Positions 27,063 through 36,535 are shown, counted from the stretch's first letter. The stretch is 64,000 nt of DNA from Herbiconiux oxytropis (GCF_024979315.1 NZ_JANLCK010000007.1:1-64000); one strand, 5' to 3'. Notes: generated from the letters alone by a model not told the origin. Translations and numbers: made by a program.

Positions 27063-27068
27063 TAGTGT
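27063..27068 (+). promoter_or_regulatory. Promoter of the leader mini-ORF transcript
   Basis: TTGCGC followed by 18 nt and TAGTGT forms a reasonable -35/-10 pair. It is placed about 48 nt upstream of the mini-ORF start and about 200 nt upstream of the hypothetical gene at 27266. Confidence 0.4.
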
Positions 27069-27115
27069 CGGAGACCGCGACAACACGGTCGCCCGGAGAA
27101 GGAGGAGGTGAGCAC

Positions 27116-27169
27116 ATGTTTGATTCAGATCACATCGCGCTTCCCCCGTTCTCCCACGTCGCAGGCTAG
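27116..27169 (+). CDS. 17-aa leader mini-ORF
   Basis: ATG 27116 is preceded by a very strong ribosome site (GGAGGAGGTGAGCAC) and encodes MFDSDHIALPPFSHVAG, then TAG. A hairpin follows, CCTGACG-GTCTT-CGTCGGG at about 27198-27216, ahead of the next gene's own AAGGAA site. This layout (promoter, well-translated short peptide, stem-loop, structural gene) is that of a translation-dependent leader. I do not recognise the peptide. Confidence 0.5.
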   Translation: MFDSDHIALPPFSHVAG

Positions 27170-27265
27170 CCTCCCGCTCGCCGCGCTGCGGATGCCCTGA
27201 CGGTCTTCGTCGGGCCCGCCTGGAAGCGCCTTCATCGCCCGCATCCCGCTTGAAGGAAATCAACC

Positions 27266-27796
27266 GTGTTCACCTCGTCCTCGCGCGCGCTCGACAGCGC
27301 GCTGCTTCGTTTCGTCCCCCCTGAATCCGTCTCGTCGGTCGACGCCCAGGCCTACGGCCGAGGGCTCGCGGCCGGCACCTATCGCCGCGAGTGGTCGTGG
27401 CTCGCCCTCCTCGATGGCGCCGTCGTGGCGCGCGGGGTGTGGTGGGGCCCCGTCGGCTCCGTGCACCCCGTGGAGCTGCGGTGCCTCGCGGTCGACGCGA
27501 CCGTGCCGCATCCCGAGGTCTGGGGTGCTGCGCTCATCCGCTGCGCGCATCGGGAGTTCGCCGAGGCGGGAGCGATCCTCGCGCCCGACCTGGTCGTGGA
27601 GGTCGACTCTACCCGGCGCACCGAGCCCGACGTGGTGGCGGCGCTCGCCTGGCGGCAGGAGGCCGCTCGACAGGCGGGGCTGCCTGTCGTGACCGAGACC
27701 GTCGTCGAGTCGGCGGCTTCGCCGCTGGCGCGGGTGACGTTCTCGGCGCGTCCTCTCGTGGCCCCGGCCGCCGCCGCTCAGCCCGCCCTCCGCTAG
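27266..27796 (+). CDS. Hypothetical protein, possibly GNAT-like
   Basis: This 176-residue soluble protein starts at GTG with GAAGGAA eight bases upstream. It has weak resemblance to GNAT-type folds (LALLDGAVVARGVWWGP followed by a leucine-rich strand and an acidic helix). It lacks a clear acetyl-CoA loop, so I do not assign activity. It lies after a leader mini-ORF. Its TAG stop forms the first half of the -10 box of the degenerate ABC ATPase gene, with which it seems functionally linked. Confidence 0.6.
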   Translation: MFTSSSRALDSALLRFVPPESVSSVDAQAYGRGLAAGTYRREWSWLALLDGAVVARGVWWGPVGSVHPVELRCLAVDATVPHPEVWGAALIRCAHREFAEAGAILAPDLVVEVDSTRRTEPDVVAALAWRQEAARQAGLPVVTETVVESAASPLARVTFSARPLVAPAAAAQPALR

Positions 27797-27805
27797 CGTG
27801 GAGGC

Positions 27806-29398
27806 GTGAGCGATCCAGCGGCGACCGGGCCGGCCTTCGAGATCCCGATCGGCCCGGGCTCCACCTCCGCCCTGCGCGTGGAGCCCGGGACGATCCTCGC
27901 CGTCTGCTCTGCCTCCGCCTCCGATCTCGGGGCCCTGCTCGCCTCGGCCACCTCGCAGGTCGAACGCCAGCGCAACGCGCCCTCGCGGCAGCCGGTGCGA
28001 CCTGGCCCCGCCTCGGTTGCTCGGCTCGCGGTGATCTCGGCGCGGTCGGGTGTGGCGAGCGGGTTCGACCTGATCGAGAACGTCTTCCTCGGGCGGGTGC
28101 CGCTTCGCCGTCTCGGCCCGATCCCGATCGGCATCGACACCAAGCGGATGCGCGCCGAAGCGGCCCTCGTGCTCGCCGACGTCGGCCTCGACCTGCCCCT
28201 CGAGACCCGCGGCGACCAGCTCGACGAGCTCGCCCGCCTGCGCCTCGAGCTCGCCAGAGCCCTCACCGCCGACGCCGACCTCATCGTGCTCGACGAGCCC
28301 ACCGCCCTGCTCGGCGCCCCCGCTGTGCATCCGGACGCCACGGGGGACGCCGCCCGTCTCCTCGCGCTGCTCGGGCGGCTGCGCGATCGCGGGCTCGCCG
28401 TCGTCGTGCTCACCCAGCGCCCCCGCCAGGCCCTCGCCTACGCCGACTCGGTCGCCGTGCTCGCCGGGCGCCGGCAGGTGGCGCGCCACGTCGTGCCCGC
28501 CGGGGCTTCTGCCGCCGACGTCGAAGCCGTCCGTGCGGCGATCCTGCGCGACATGTTCGCCGGTGCAGACGTCGCCGGTGCAGACGTCTCCGGTGCGCCG
28601 GAGGCGTCTTTCACCGCCGCATCCGGTGCCACCTCGGCCACCTCCGACGCGCGCGGGGACCTGCTGCGGGTGCGCGGGTGGAGCGTGCACGACGTGCTGC
28701 GGCCCGAACGGCTCGTGGTCGACGACGTCTCGTTCGAGGTGGGCGCAGGCGAGATCGTGGGCGTCGCGGGCCTGCGTCGATCCGGTGCCGAGGATCTGCT
28801 GCTCAGCATCTACGGGCGCTCCGCCGGCACGGATGCCACGGGCGAGGTGAGAGTGAGCGGCACCACCGTGCAGACCGACACCGTCGAGCGCGCCATCGCC
28901 GCCGGACTCTTCTTCGCCGGCACGCCCCACCAGCGCTACCGCATGCAGCTGCTCGGCGGTTTCGCCGTGCCGGTCTCGCAGTCGAGGGTGCGCGGGCTCG
29001 CGTCGTTCGGACTGCTGAGCGACGCCTCCGAGGTGCCCTCGGACGCCGAACGCGGCACCGGCGCGAAGCTCCTCGGGGCCGTGCGCTCGCTCAGCCGGGA
29101 GGGCGATCAGGGTGCCAGGGTGCTCGGCCTGCTCGAGGCGTTCCCCGCCTCCGAGCGCCAGGTGCTCCTCCTGCTCGAGCCGTTCGATGGCGCGACCCCC
29201 GCCGAGCGCGACAGCCTGCTCGCCGCCCTCCGCACGGCGGTCGCCGGTGGCAAGGGCGCCGTGCTCGTCTCGACCGACACCGCGTTCCTCCTGGAGCACT
29301 GCGACCGCACCCTCGCGCTCGCCGAGGGCCGCCTCACCGGCACCCTCCCGCGCGGCACCTCCCTCGCCACGGCGGGCCCGCTCCTCGCCCCCCACTGA
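27806..29398 (+). CDS. Degenerate double ABC ATPase related to sugar-type RbsA proteins, lacking P-loops
   Basis: 530 residues in two ATPase-like halves. The first half keeps a Walker B, DLIVLDEPTALL, and a helix like the signature region (DELARLRLELARAL). Where GxxGxGKST should be it reads CSASASDLGALL. The second half has the RbsA-like GEIVGVAGL, but RRSGAED replaces the nucleotide loop. No Walker A lysine remains in either half, so hydrolysis is unlikely. No permease or binding protein is nearby. GTG 27806 is leaderless (TAGCGT-GGAGGC). A regulatory or scaffold role is possible. Confidence 0.7.
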   Translation: MSDPAATGPAFEIPIGPGSTSALRVEPGTILAVCSASASDLGALLASATSQVERQRNAPSRQPVRPGPASVARLAVISARSGVASGFDLIENVFLGRVPLRRLGPIPIGIDTKRMRAEAALVLADVGLDLPLETRGDQLDELARLRLELARALTADADLIVLDEPTALLGAPAVHPDATGDAARLLALLGRLRDRGLAVVVLTQRPRQALAYADSVAVLAGRRQVARHVVPAGASAADVEAVRAAILRDMFAGADVAGADVSGAPEASFTAASGATSATSDARGDLLRVRGWSVHDVLRPERLVVDDVSFEVGAGEIVGVAGLRRSGAEDLLLSIYGRSAGTDATGEVRVSGTTVQTDTVERAIAAGLFFAGTPHQRYRMQLLGGFAVPVSQSRVRGLASFGLLSDASEVPSDAERGTGAKLLGAVRSLSREGDQGARVLGLLEAFPASERQVLLLLEPFDGATPAERDSLLAALRTAVAGGKGAVLVSTDTAFLLEHCDRTLALAEGRLTGTLPRGTSLATAGPLLAPH

Positions 29399-29468
29399 CC
29401 GCTCGCGCCACCCCGGGCGCGGAGCGGACGTGCGGGGGTGGATCGGGCTGAGGCGCTAGCGTGGTGGG

Positions 29469-30263
29469 GTGAGCGTGCAGACGGGGCGGGTGCCGCGGTG
29501 GGGACTCGTCGACGTGGTCGCGGGGCTCCTGGGGTTCGTGCTGCTGTCGGCCCTCGTGCAGGCGCTCGTGCGGATGCCCGCCCTCGCCACCCAGCCGCAG
29601 CTCCGCTGGGCGCTCGAGCAGATCGTGGCCGGATGGCTGCCGCTCGTGGCCGTGGTGCTCATCGCGTGCTTCTGGCGGGGCCGCCGGAGCCTGGCCGCCG
29701 ACTTCGGTCTGCGCTTCCAGCCCGTCGACCTCGCCATCGGACTGCTCGCCGGGCTCGTGCTGCGCGCCTCCGCCGTCGGCATCGCCGAGCTCACCCGCGC
29801 GGTCTCGGGCACCCCGAGCACGCCGTACGGCGGGGGAGTGGGCGCCGACCCGCTGTGGTTCGCGCTCACCGCGGTCGTCGCCGCCTCGATCGTGACGCCC
29901 GTCGTGGAGGAGCTCTACTTCCGAGGCCTCGTGCTCCGCTCCCTGCAGCAGGCGGTGCTCGGCACCGGCACAGGCACAGAAGAGCGTGCACCCGACCGCC
30001 ACCGGCTCGCCGCCGTCGTCGCGGTCATCGGCTCGTCGCTGCTGTTCGTCGTGTTCCACCTCGACGGCGTGCCCGAGACCGCCGCCGCCGTCTCCCGGCT
30101 GATCACCCTCTTCATCGTCGGACTCGTGCTCGGCTGCCTCGCCGTGCTCACTCGACGCCTCGGCCCCTCGATCGTGACCCACATGGTGTTCAACCTCTCG
30201 GTCGCCGTGATCGACATCGTCACGAGCGCGACGTCGGCGCCGTCGGCGCCGATCCTCGGCTGA
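29469..30263 (+). CDS. CPBP-family intramembrane metalloprotease (type II CAAX prenyl endopeptidase)
   Basis: A 264-residue membrane protein with about eight helices. The catalytic motif EELYFRG lies near 144-150, with later His residues in VVFHLDG and THMVFN. CPBP proteins cut within the membrane and in bacteria serve in bacteriocin self-protection or other processing; the substrate is unknown. GTG 29469 is leaderless (TAGCGT-GGTGGG). Its TGA stop is part of a heptamer tandem array. Confidence 0.87.
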   Translation: MSVQTGRVPRWGLVDVVAGLLGFVLLSALVQALVRMPALATQPQLRWALEQIVAGWLPLVAVVLIACFWRGRRSLAADFGLRFQPVDLAIGLLAGLVLRASAVGIAELTRAVSGTPSTPYGGGVGADPLWFALTAVVAASIVTPVVEELYFRGLVLRSLQQAVLGTGTGTEERAPDRHRLAAVVAVIGSSLLFVVFHLDGVPETAAAVSRLITLFIVGLVLGCLAVLTRRLGPSIVTHMVFNLSVAVIDIVTSATSAPSAPILG

Positions 30264-30329
30264 CACCTGACGGCTGACACCTGACACCTGACACCTGACG
30301 GCTGACGGCTGACGGCTGACGGCTGACAC
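30260..30329. repeat. Heptanucleotide tandem repeat, ten units
   Basis: Ten perfect consecutive 7-mers, CTGACAC or CTGACGG (order: AC, GG, AC, AC, AC, GG, GG, GG, GG, AC for the last two bases). The array begins on the stop codon of the CPBP protease gene and ends 42 nt before the -10 of the PAP2 gene. Such arrays change length by slippage. Confidence 0.9.
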
Positions 30330-30382
30330 CGACGGGACCAGAGCCACGGGCGTGATCCCGTACACCGGGATAGCATCACGAG

Positions 30383-31174
30383 ATGTCCTCACCGCCGAGT
30401 CCCGCCGCCCCCGACGACCACGACCACGGCCGCCCGCCCGAAGCCCGGGTCCCCGAGGCGGCGGGCCCGGTCGAGGCCCCCGCCCCCTACAAGGTGGCGC
30501 GCCGCTGGCCGATCGTCTCCGGTGCCGTCGCGCTTCTCGTGGTGGGGCTGCTCGCCCTCGTGCTCGTGACCCGCGGACAGGGCTCGCTCCCGTTCGCCTT
30601 CGACGAGGAGTGGATGGAGGAGGTGCTCGAGAACCGCAACACCTTCTGGGAGGCACCCTCCCTCTTCATGAACTACCTCGGCGGCGGCTTCGTGGCCGTC
30701 TTCGTCATCCCGCTGCTCGTGATCGGCCTGCTCCTGCTGTTCCGCCGCCCCTGGGCCGCCCTCTACTTCCTGGCCTCGATCGTGGCGAGCGCGGCAGTGG
30801 TGCAGATCCTCAAGTCGGCGGTGGGCCGCGCCCGCCCCGAGGAGATGCTCGTGGTCTCGGACTTCGGCTCGTTCCCGTCCGGCCACGCCGCCAATGCGGC
30901 CACCCTCTCGGTGGCCCTCGGCATCGTCTTCGTGCGGGTGTGGATCTGGGTGGCCGGCTCCGTCTACACCGTGCTCATGATGGCGAGCCGCACCTACCTC
31001 GGCGCCCACTGGCTGAGCGACACCATCGGCGGTCTGCTGCTCGGCGCAGGTGTCGCCGTGCTGCTGTGGGCTCCGTTCGCCGCGCGACTCTACCGCGAAC
31101 GCGGCCTACCGCATCCGCCCGTCTGGAAGCCCCGACCCGACCGCGCTCTCGAATCCGGGCCCCGCGCCCGGTAG
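30383..31174 (+). CDS. PAP2-family membrane phosphatase
   Basis: 263 residues, with a disordered Pro/His/Asp-rich N terminus of ~45 residues and then about six helices. The three lipid-phosphatase motifs are intact: KSAVGRARP, PSGH and SRTYLGAHWLSD. Members dephosphorylate phosphatidic acid, undecaprenyl pyrophosphate or related lipids on the outer face of the membrane. ATG 30383 is leaderless (TAGCAT-CACGAG). Its TAG stop overlaps the -10 of the next gene. Confidence 0.9.
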   Translation: MSSPPSPAAPDDHDHGRPPEARVPEAAGPVEAPAPYKVARRWPIVSGAVALLVVGLLALVLVTRGQGSLPFAFDEEWMEEVLENRNTFWEAPSLFMNYLGGGFVAVFVIPLLVIGLLLLFRRPWAALYFLASIVASAAVVQILKSAVGRARPEEMLVVSDFGSFPSGHAANAATLSVALGIVFVRVWIWVAGSVYTVLMMASRTYLGAHWLSDTIGGLLLGAGVAVLLWAPFAARLYRERGLPHPPVWKPRPDRALESGPRAR

Positions 31175-31183
31175 CGTCGACCC

Positions 31184-32311
31184 ATGAGCGCCCTCCCCGT
31201 CACCCTCGAAGCCGTCGAACTGCACCGGATCGGCATGCCGCTCGTGCGGCCCTTCGAGACGAGCTTCGGCCGCCAGACCGCCCGCGAGGTGCTGCTCGTG
31301 CGCGTGCGCACTGCCGAGGGCGAGGGCTGGGGCGAGTGCGTGGCGATGACGGATCCCTTCTACTCCCACGAGTACGTCGACGGCTGCGAGGCCGTGATCA
31401 CCTCCTACCTCGCCCCGGCCCTGCTCGCGGCGCGCACCCTGAGGGCCGACGACGTGGCGGGACTCCTCCGCTTCGTGGTGGGGCACCGGATGGCGAAGGC
31501 CGCGCTCGAGACCGCCGTGCTGGATGCGCAGACACGGGCGGCCGGTCTGAGCTTCGGCGAGTTCTTCGGCGCCGTGCGGCCCGAGGTCGACTGCGGGGTC
31601 TCGGTGGGGATCTCGCCGTCGATCGACGAGCTGCTCGAGGAGGTCGCCGGCTATCGCGACGCGGGCTACCGGCGCATCAAGCTCAAGATCAAGCCCGGCT
31701 GGGACCTCGAGCCGGTGGCCGCGGTGCGCGAGCTCCTCGGCCCCGCCGCCCTGCTCCAGGTCGATGCGAACACCGCCTACACCGAGGCCGACATCGATCA
31801 CCTGCGCGGCCTCGATCCGTTCGGCCTCCTGCTGATCGAGCAGCCGTTCGTGGAGGAGGACATCCGCACGCACGTGCGGCTCGCCCGCGCGATCGACACC
31901 CCCGTGTGCCTCGACGAGTCGATCACCGGGGTCGACGTCGCCATCGATGCGATCGAGCGGGATGCGACCTCCATCGTCAACATCAAGCCGGGCCGGGTGG
32001 GCGGCTACCTCGAGGCGATCCGCATCCACGACGCCTGCCTCGAACGCGACGTGCCCGTGTGGTGCGGTGGCATGCTCGAGACCGGGGTGGGCCGCGCCGC
32101 CAACGTGGCCCTCGCGGCCCTGCCGGGCTTCACCTTGCCGGGCGACACCTCCGCCTCCGACCGCTACTTCGCCGAAGACCTCACGGAGTCGTTCGTGCTC
32201 GTCGACGGCCGCCTCGCGGTTCCCGCGGGCCCGGGCTCCGGCGTGACGGTGCGCGAGGAGCTCCTCGGCGACTGGGCGCTCCGCACGCCCGTCGTGCTCT
32301 CGGTCTCGTGA
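31184..32311 (+). CDS. menC: o-Succinylbenzoate synthase / N-acylamino acid racemase family (MenC type 2)
   Basis: A 375-residue enolase-superfamily enzyme. The catalytic Lys pair is in RIKLKIKPGWD. Metal ligands lie in LQVDANTAYTE, LLIEQPF and CLDESITG, and the second Lys is in NIKPGRVGG; WCGGMLETGVGRA is typical of the OSBS/NSAR branch. It would make o-succinylbenzoate for menaquinone or racemise N-acyl amino acids; many members do both. No other men genes are nearby, so the physiological role is open. ATG 31184 is leaderless (TAGCGT-CGACCC). A GNAT gene overlaps its stop, a pairing known for racemase-type members. Confidence 0.82.
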   Translation: MSALPVTLEAVELHRIGMPLVRPFETSFGRQTAREVLLVRVRTAEGEGWGECVAMTDPFYSHEYVDGCEAVITSYLAPALLAARTLRADDVAGLLRFVVGHRMAKAALETAVLDAQTRAAGLSFGEFFGAVRPEVDCGVSVGISPSIDELLEEVAGYRDAGYRRIKLKIKPGWDLEPVAAVRELLGPAALLQVDANTAYTEADIDHLRGLDPFGLLLIEQPFVEEDIRTHVRLARAIDTPVCLDESITGVDVAIDAIERDATSIVNIKPGRVGGYLEAIRIHDACLERDVPVWCGGMLETGVGRAANVALAALPGFTLPGDTSASDRYFAEDLTESFVLVDGRLAVPAGPGSGVTVREELLGDWALRTPVVLSVS

Positions 32312-32898
32312 CGCCAGAACCTGCATCCTTCACCGTCCGCCCCTACCGGCCGGAAGACCGCGCGGCGGTCGAGCGGATCTGCCTCGAGACGGGTGACGCC
32401 GGCCGCGACGCCACACCTCTGCACCCCGACCCGCGCGAGCTGACCCACCGCTGGGCGACCCCGTACCTGCTGCTCGAGCCCGAGCATGCCTTCGTGGCGG
32501 AACGCCACGGGGTCGTGGTCGGCTACGTGCTCGGCACGGCCGACACCCGGGCCTATGTCGCCGATTTCGTCCGTGCCGACTGGGCCGATGCCGCCGGGGG
32601 ATCCCCGCTCGACGACCCCGCCCGGCGCGAGCACGCCGCACATATGCTTCCCGTGGAATGCGACGACTACCCCGCCCACCTGCACATCGACCTCGGCGAA
32701 GGTGCGAGGGGTGGCGGCCTCGGCCGCCGTCTGATCGACCGCTTCGTCGAGGGCCTTCCGCCGGGCACCGGCGTGCACGTGGTGGTCGATCCCGAGAACG
32801 CCGGCGCCCTCGCGTTCTACCCCCGCATCGGCTTCGAGCGGTTGAGGCAGAGCGCCGAGGGCGTCGTGTTCGGCCTCAGCGCTCCGCAGCGGGAGTGA
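32308..32898 (+). CDS. GNAT-family N-acetyltransferase
   Basis: 196 residues with a complete GNAT core: RPYRPEDRAAVERI strand-helix, GVVVGYVLGTAD, the acetyl-CoA loop GEGARGGGLGRRLID and PENAGALAFYPRIGFE. Sequence type is like the acetyltransferase domains related to O-GlcNAcase C termini. GTG 32308 overlaps the stop of the MenC-like gene, so the pair is co-translated; an amino-compound acetylation step paired with a racemase is plausible. The 3' end overlaps the convergent membrane-protein gene by 23 nt. Confidence 0.87.
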   Translation: MTPEPASFTVRPYRPEDRAAVERICLETGDAGRDATPLHPDPRELTHRWATPYLLLEPEHAFVAERHGVVVGYVLGTADTRAYVADFVRADWADAAGGSPLDDPARREHAAHMLPVECDDYPAHLHIDLGEGARGGGLGRRLIDRFVEGLPPGTGVHVVVDPENAGALAFYPRIGFERLRQSAEGVVFGLSAPQRE

Positions 32899-33517
32899 GC
32901 ACGAGCGCCTCGGGTGACATCAGGGCGATCAGGATGAGCGCGAGCAACGCGATCACTCCCGCGATCGTGAGCCGGCCGGCCCACGGCCATCGCTCGAACC
33001 AGAAGAGGAGATCGGCGTGGTCGTGGCGCAGCTGGGTCGCGGTGATCGGATCGGGGGCCCGCCGCACGGGCACCTCGAACGCGGCGGCGACGGTCTCGAT
33101 GGCCTCGTTGGTCCAGAACTCTCCGCGCATCCGCACGAGCAGCTCGCCCGTGGTGTCGACGAGGAAGAGCTGGCGGTCGGTCTCGGCGGTCACCCCGCGA
33201 TAGACGTCGATCACGACCGCGGCGGCGATCCGCTTGGCCGGGATGCGGCTCTGACGGCGGAAGAAGCCGCGCTCGACGAGGCCGTCCGGGCCCAACCGGA
33301 TGCTCACACCGCGCAAGAGAGCAGACCCGGCCAGGTAGAGGGCGAGCACGAACGCGAACGCGATGGCGACGCGGAGCCAGGTGCCGCGCGGAAGCGAGAA
33401 CCACAGCATGGCCGCGAAGACCGGGAGGATGAGGGCCGCGGCGGCGAGGCGGGTCTGCCGGATGAGCTGCACGCGGGGACGGATCAGCATGGTCGAGCGA
33501 TCGATCGGGACTCCCAC
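32876..33517 (-). CDS. Membrane protein with PH-like domain, unknown function
   Basis: 213 residues: two hydrophobic helices at about 23-60, a soluble ~80-residue part resembling the bacterial PH/DUF304 type (RLGPDGLVERGFFRR, then a strand-rich stretch), and a further helix near the C terminus. The start is GTG 33517, not the more internal ATG, because TATCCT lies exactly six bases before it on the minus strand. Convergent with the GNAT gene and divergent from phosphoketolase. Role unknown. Confidence 0.65.
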   Translation of the reverse strand: MGVPIDRSTMLIRPRVQLIRQTRLAAAALILPVFAAMLWFSLPRGTWLRVAIAFAFVLALYLAGSALLRGVSIRLGPDGLVERGFFRRQSRIPAKRIAAAVVIDVYRGVTAETDRQLFLVDTTGELLVRMRGEFWTNEAIETVAAAFEVPVRRAPDPITATQLRHDHADLLFWFERWPWAGRLTIAGVIALLALILIALMSPEALVLTPAAER

Positions 33518-33650
33518 GTGTCGAGGATACGGATCGCGCGGTGCTGATGCAGGCGGCCAGGTGGGGGACATCGGCGGGCCGATTACCAGCGAGCGCCCAG
33601 GCGAGCCCCCGGCCCTATGCACGGTCCGCATCCGTTCGTAGGCTGGCGGC

Positions 33651-36065
33651 ATGACAGTCACCAGCCCTGTCCATCCCGCCGCCGCCGACCCTCGCTCGAC
33701 CGTCTCCCTCGCCGCCGTCGACCTCTGGTGGCGAGCAGCCAACTACCTCTCCGTCGGCCAGATCTACCTGCTCGACGACCCCCTTCTCGAGCGCCCGCTC
33801 GCGCGCGACGACGTCAAGCCGCGCCTGCTCGGCCACTGGGGCACGACACCCGCGCTGAACTTCGTCTGGGCGCACCTGAACAAGCTCATCGTCGAACGCG
33901 AGACGAATGTGATCTACATCGCCGGCCCCGGCCACGGCGGCCCCGGCGTGGTGGCGAGCGCCTGGCTCGACGGCACCTACTCCGAGCTCTTCCCGCGCAT
34001 CACGCGCGACGGCGCGGGCATGAAGAAGCTGTTCCGCCAGTTCTCGTTCCCGGGCGGCATCCCCTCCCACGCCGCTCCCGAGACCCCGGGCTCGATCAAC
34101 GAGGGCGGGGAGCTCGGCTACTCGCTCGTGCACGCCTACGGAGCCGTGCTCGACAACCCCTCCCTCGTGGCCGCCTGTGTGGTGGGCGACGGCGAGGCCG
34201 AGACCGCCACGCTCGCAGCGAGCTGGCACCTCAACAAGTTCCTCGACCCGGCCAGCGATGGCGCTGTGCTGCCGATCCTGAATCTCAACGGCTACAAGAT
34301 CGCCAATCCCACCCTGCTCGCGCGCATCCCCGAGGAGGAGCTGCTCGCTCTGTTCACCGGCTACGGCTACTCCGCGCGGATCGTCGCGGGTGGTTTCGAC
34401 GGGGAGGATCCGGCGGCCGTGCACGAGCGGTTCGCGGCGGCGCTCGCCGAGGCGACCGACGAGATCGAGGCCATCCAGCACGCCGCTCGCGAGGGCGGAG
34501 AGACCGCCCGGCCGGCCTGGCCGATGCTCATCCTGAAGACCCCGAAGGGCTGGACGGGACCCAAGGTGGTCGACGGCCTCCCGGTCGAGAACACCTGGCG
34601 CTCGCACCAGGTGCCGCTCTCGGGCGTGCGCGACAACCCCGAGCACCTCGCCCAGCTCGAGGAGTGGCTGCGGAGCTACCGCCCCGAGGAGCTCTTCGAC
34701 GCCGACGGTCGCCCCGTCGCCGGGCTCGACGCGGTGCGCCCGACCGGCACCCTCCGGATGAGCGACAACCCGCACGCCAACGGCGGACTGCTCCGCCGGG
34801 CCCTCGACCTGCCGCCGCTCGAGCCCCGCGCCGTGCCGATGGGGGAGCGGCGCGGTGCCGAGGAGGTGGAGCCCACCCGGGTGCTCGGCCGGTGGCTCCG
34901 CGACCTGATGGCCGCGAATCCCCACGACTTCCGGCTCTTCGGCCCCGACGAGGTCGAGTCGAACCGGCTGGGCGACGTCTACGAGGTCACGGGCAAGCAG
35001 TGGCAGGGTGAGGTGCTCCCCACCGACCTGCACCTCGACCGCGAGGGCCGGGTGATCGAGGTGCTGAGCGAGAACCTCGCGCAGGGCCTGCTCGAGGGCT
35101 ACCTGCTCACCGGCCGGCATGGTCTGTTCACCTCGTACGAGGCCTTCATCCACGTGGTCGACTCGATGTTCAACCAGTACGCGAAGTGGCTCGAATCGGC
35201 TGCGAAAGTGGACTGGAGGCGCCCCGTCTCCTCCTTCACCTACCTTCTGTCGTCGCACGTCTGGCGGCAGGACCACAACGGCTTCTCGCACCAGGATCCC
35301 GGCTTCCTCGACCACGTCGTCAACAAGCAGGCGAGCATCGTGCGCATCTACCTGCCGCCGGACGCGAACTCCCTGCTCGTCACCGCCGAGCACTGCTTCG
35401 CCACCCGCGACCTCGTGAACGTGATCGTGGCGGGCAAGCACCCCACCGGTGCGCTGCTGAGCCTCGAGGAGGCGCGCACGCACGGGGCTCGCGGCGCGAG
35501 CGTGTGGGAGTGGGCGGGCACCGAGCGGGTGGGGGAGGAGCCCGAGGTCGTGGTCGCCTGCGCGGGCGACGTGCCGACCGTCGAGGCGGTCGCCGCCGTG
35601 CAGATCCTGCGCGAGCAGATCCCGGATCTCGGTGTGCGGTTCGTGAACGTCGTCGACCTGATGCGCCTGCAGGACGCCTCAGAGCATCCGCACGGCCTCG
35701 ACGAGGCGTCGTTCGACGCCCTCTTCACACGCGACAAGCCTGTGGTGTTCGCCTTCCACGGCTACCCGTCGCTCATCCACCGGCTCACCTACCGGCGGGC
35801 GAACCACGCCAACATCCACGTGCGCGGGTTCAAGGAGATGGGCACGACCACCACGCCGTTCGACATGCTCATGCTCAACGACCTCGACCGGTTCCGGCTC
35901 GTCATGGACGTGATCCGCCGGGTGCCGCGGCTCTCGACGGCCTACGCGGGGCTGTCGCAGCGGATGGACGACGAGCGGGCGGCCCACCGCGCCTACACGC
36001 GGGAACACGGAGAGGACATGCCGGATGTCACCGGGTTCCCGGTGCTGGGTACGATGGCGGGATGA
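33651..36065 (+). CDS. xfp: Xylulose-5-phosphate/fructose-6-phosphate phosphoketolase
   Basis: This 804-residue TPP enzyme cleaves xylulose-5-P or fructose-6-P with phosphate to acetyl phosphate and a C3 or C4 sugar phosphate. Catalytic His positions are present in GHWGTTP, GPGHGGP, IPSH, SHQVPL and [11 protein letters not shown]. The TPP-binding motif is GDGEAETAT. Length matches bifidobacterial enzymes (~825). ATG 33651 is leaderless (TAGGCT-GGCGGC). The stop overlaps the DUF3151 gene. pta and ackA lie about 2 kb downstream and consume its product. Confidence 0.95.
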   Translation: MTVTSPVHPAAADPRSTVSLAAVDLWWRAANYLSVGQIYLLDDPLLERPLARDDVKPRLLGHWGTTPALNFVWAHLNKLIVERETNVIYIAGPGHGGPGVVASAWLDGTYSELFPRITRDGAGMKKLFRQFSFPGGIPSHAAPETPGSINEGGELGYSLVHAYGAVLDNPSLVAACVVGDGEAETATLAASWHLNKFLDPASDGAVLPILNLNGYKIANPTLLARIPEEELLALFTGYGYSARIVAGGFDGEDPAAVHERFAAALAEATDEIEAIQHAAREGGETARPAWPMLILKTPKGWTGPKVVDGLPVENTWRSHQVPLSGVRDNPEHLAQLEEWLRSYRPEELFDADGRPVAGLDAVRPTGTLRMSDNPHANGGLLRRALDLPPLEPRAVPMGERRGAEEVEPTRVLGRWLRDLMAANPHDFRLFGPDEVESNRLGDVYEVTGKQWQGEVLPTDLHLDREGRVIEVLSENLAQGLLEGYLLTGRHGLFTSYEAFIHVVDSMFNQYAKWLESAAKVDWRRPVSSFTYLLSSHVWRQDHNGFSHQDPGFLDHVVNKQASIVRIYLPPDANSLLVTAEHCFATRDLVNVIVAGKHPTGALLSLEEARTHGARGASVWEWAGTERVGEEPEVVVACAGDVPTVEAVAAVQILREQIPDLGVRFVNVVDLMRLQDASEHPHGLDEASFDALFTRDKPVVFAFHGYPSLIHRLTYRRANHANIHVRGFKEMGTTTTPFDMLMLNDLDRFRLVMDVIRRVPRLSTAYAGLSQRMDDERAAHRAYTREHGEDMPDVTGFPVLGTMAG

Positions 36066-36499
36066 GCAACCAGAACCTCCTCGGCCCTCCCGCCACCCTC
36101 CTGCCCGATGAGCCGGAGGTGCGCGAGGCGCTCACCCGCGCCGTCGGCTTCGACGTCGACGAGGTGCTGGAGCAGACGGTGAAAGAGCACCCCACGTCGT
36201 CGCTGGCCTGGGCGACGCTGTCGGATCGGGCCTGGTCGCGGCGCGAGCCCGTGCAGGCCTACGCCTACGCTCGGGTGGGCTACCACCGTGGGCTCGACGC
36301 CCTCCGCCGGGCCGGCTGGAAGGGCCACGGCCCCGTGCCGTTCTCGCACGAGGGCAACCGCGGAGTGCTGCTCGCGCTCTACACGCTGCGCCGTGCGGCC
36401 GAGGGCATCGGCGAGACCGACGAGGTCGTGCGGCTGAGCGAGTTCCTCGAGGGCGCCGACCCCGAGGCCGTCGCCGCCATCGAGGCCGGCGAGCGCTGA
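36062..36499 (+). CDS. DUF3151 family protein
   Basis: This 145-residue soluble protein belongs to a family found in actinobacteria ([17 protein letters not shown] start, [23 protein letters not shown] core, a family hallmark). Function is unknown. The upstream frame is open, but ATG 36062 is correct: TACGAT-GGCGGG precedes it and it overlaps the phosphoketolase stop by four bases. It thus has its own leaderless promoter inside the preceding gene's end. Confidence 0.85.
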   Translation: MSNQNLLGPPATLLPDEPEVREALTRAVGFDVDEVLEQTVKEHPTSSLAWATLSDRAWSRREPVQAYAYARVGYHRGLDALRRAGWKGHGPVPFSHEGNRGVLLALYTLRRAAEGIGETDEVVRLSEFLEGADPEAVAAIEAGER

Positions 36500-36535
36500 G
36501 CGAGCAGCCCATTCCGGTCGTGTAGGATCTTCCTC

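Noticed and set aside
30260-30329. Heptamer array as a CRISPR.
   Set aside because: Units are contiguous without spacers and no cas genes are present.
35186-36061. Long N-terminal extension of the DUF3151 frame through the phosphoketolase gene.
   Set aside because: It is the shadow of the phosphoketolase coding sequence; TACGAT-N6-ATG at 36062 and the family length fix the start.
33651-36065. Asn150 in phosphoketolase where bifidobacterial enzymes have His (GSIHEGGELGY).
   Set aside because: All five catalytic His known from the bifidobacterial enzyme are conserved; this position is not one of them.
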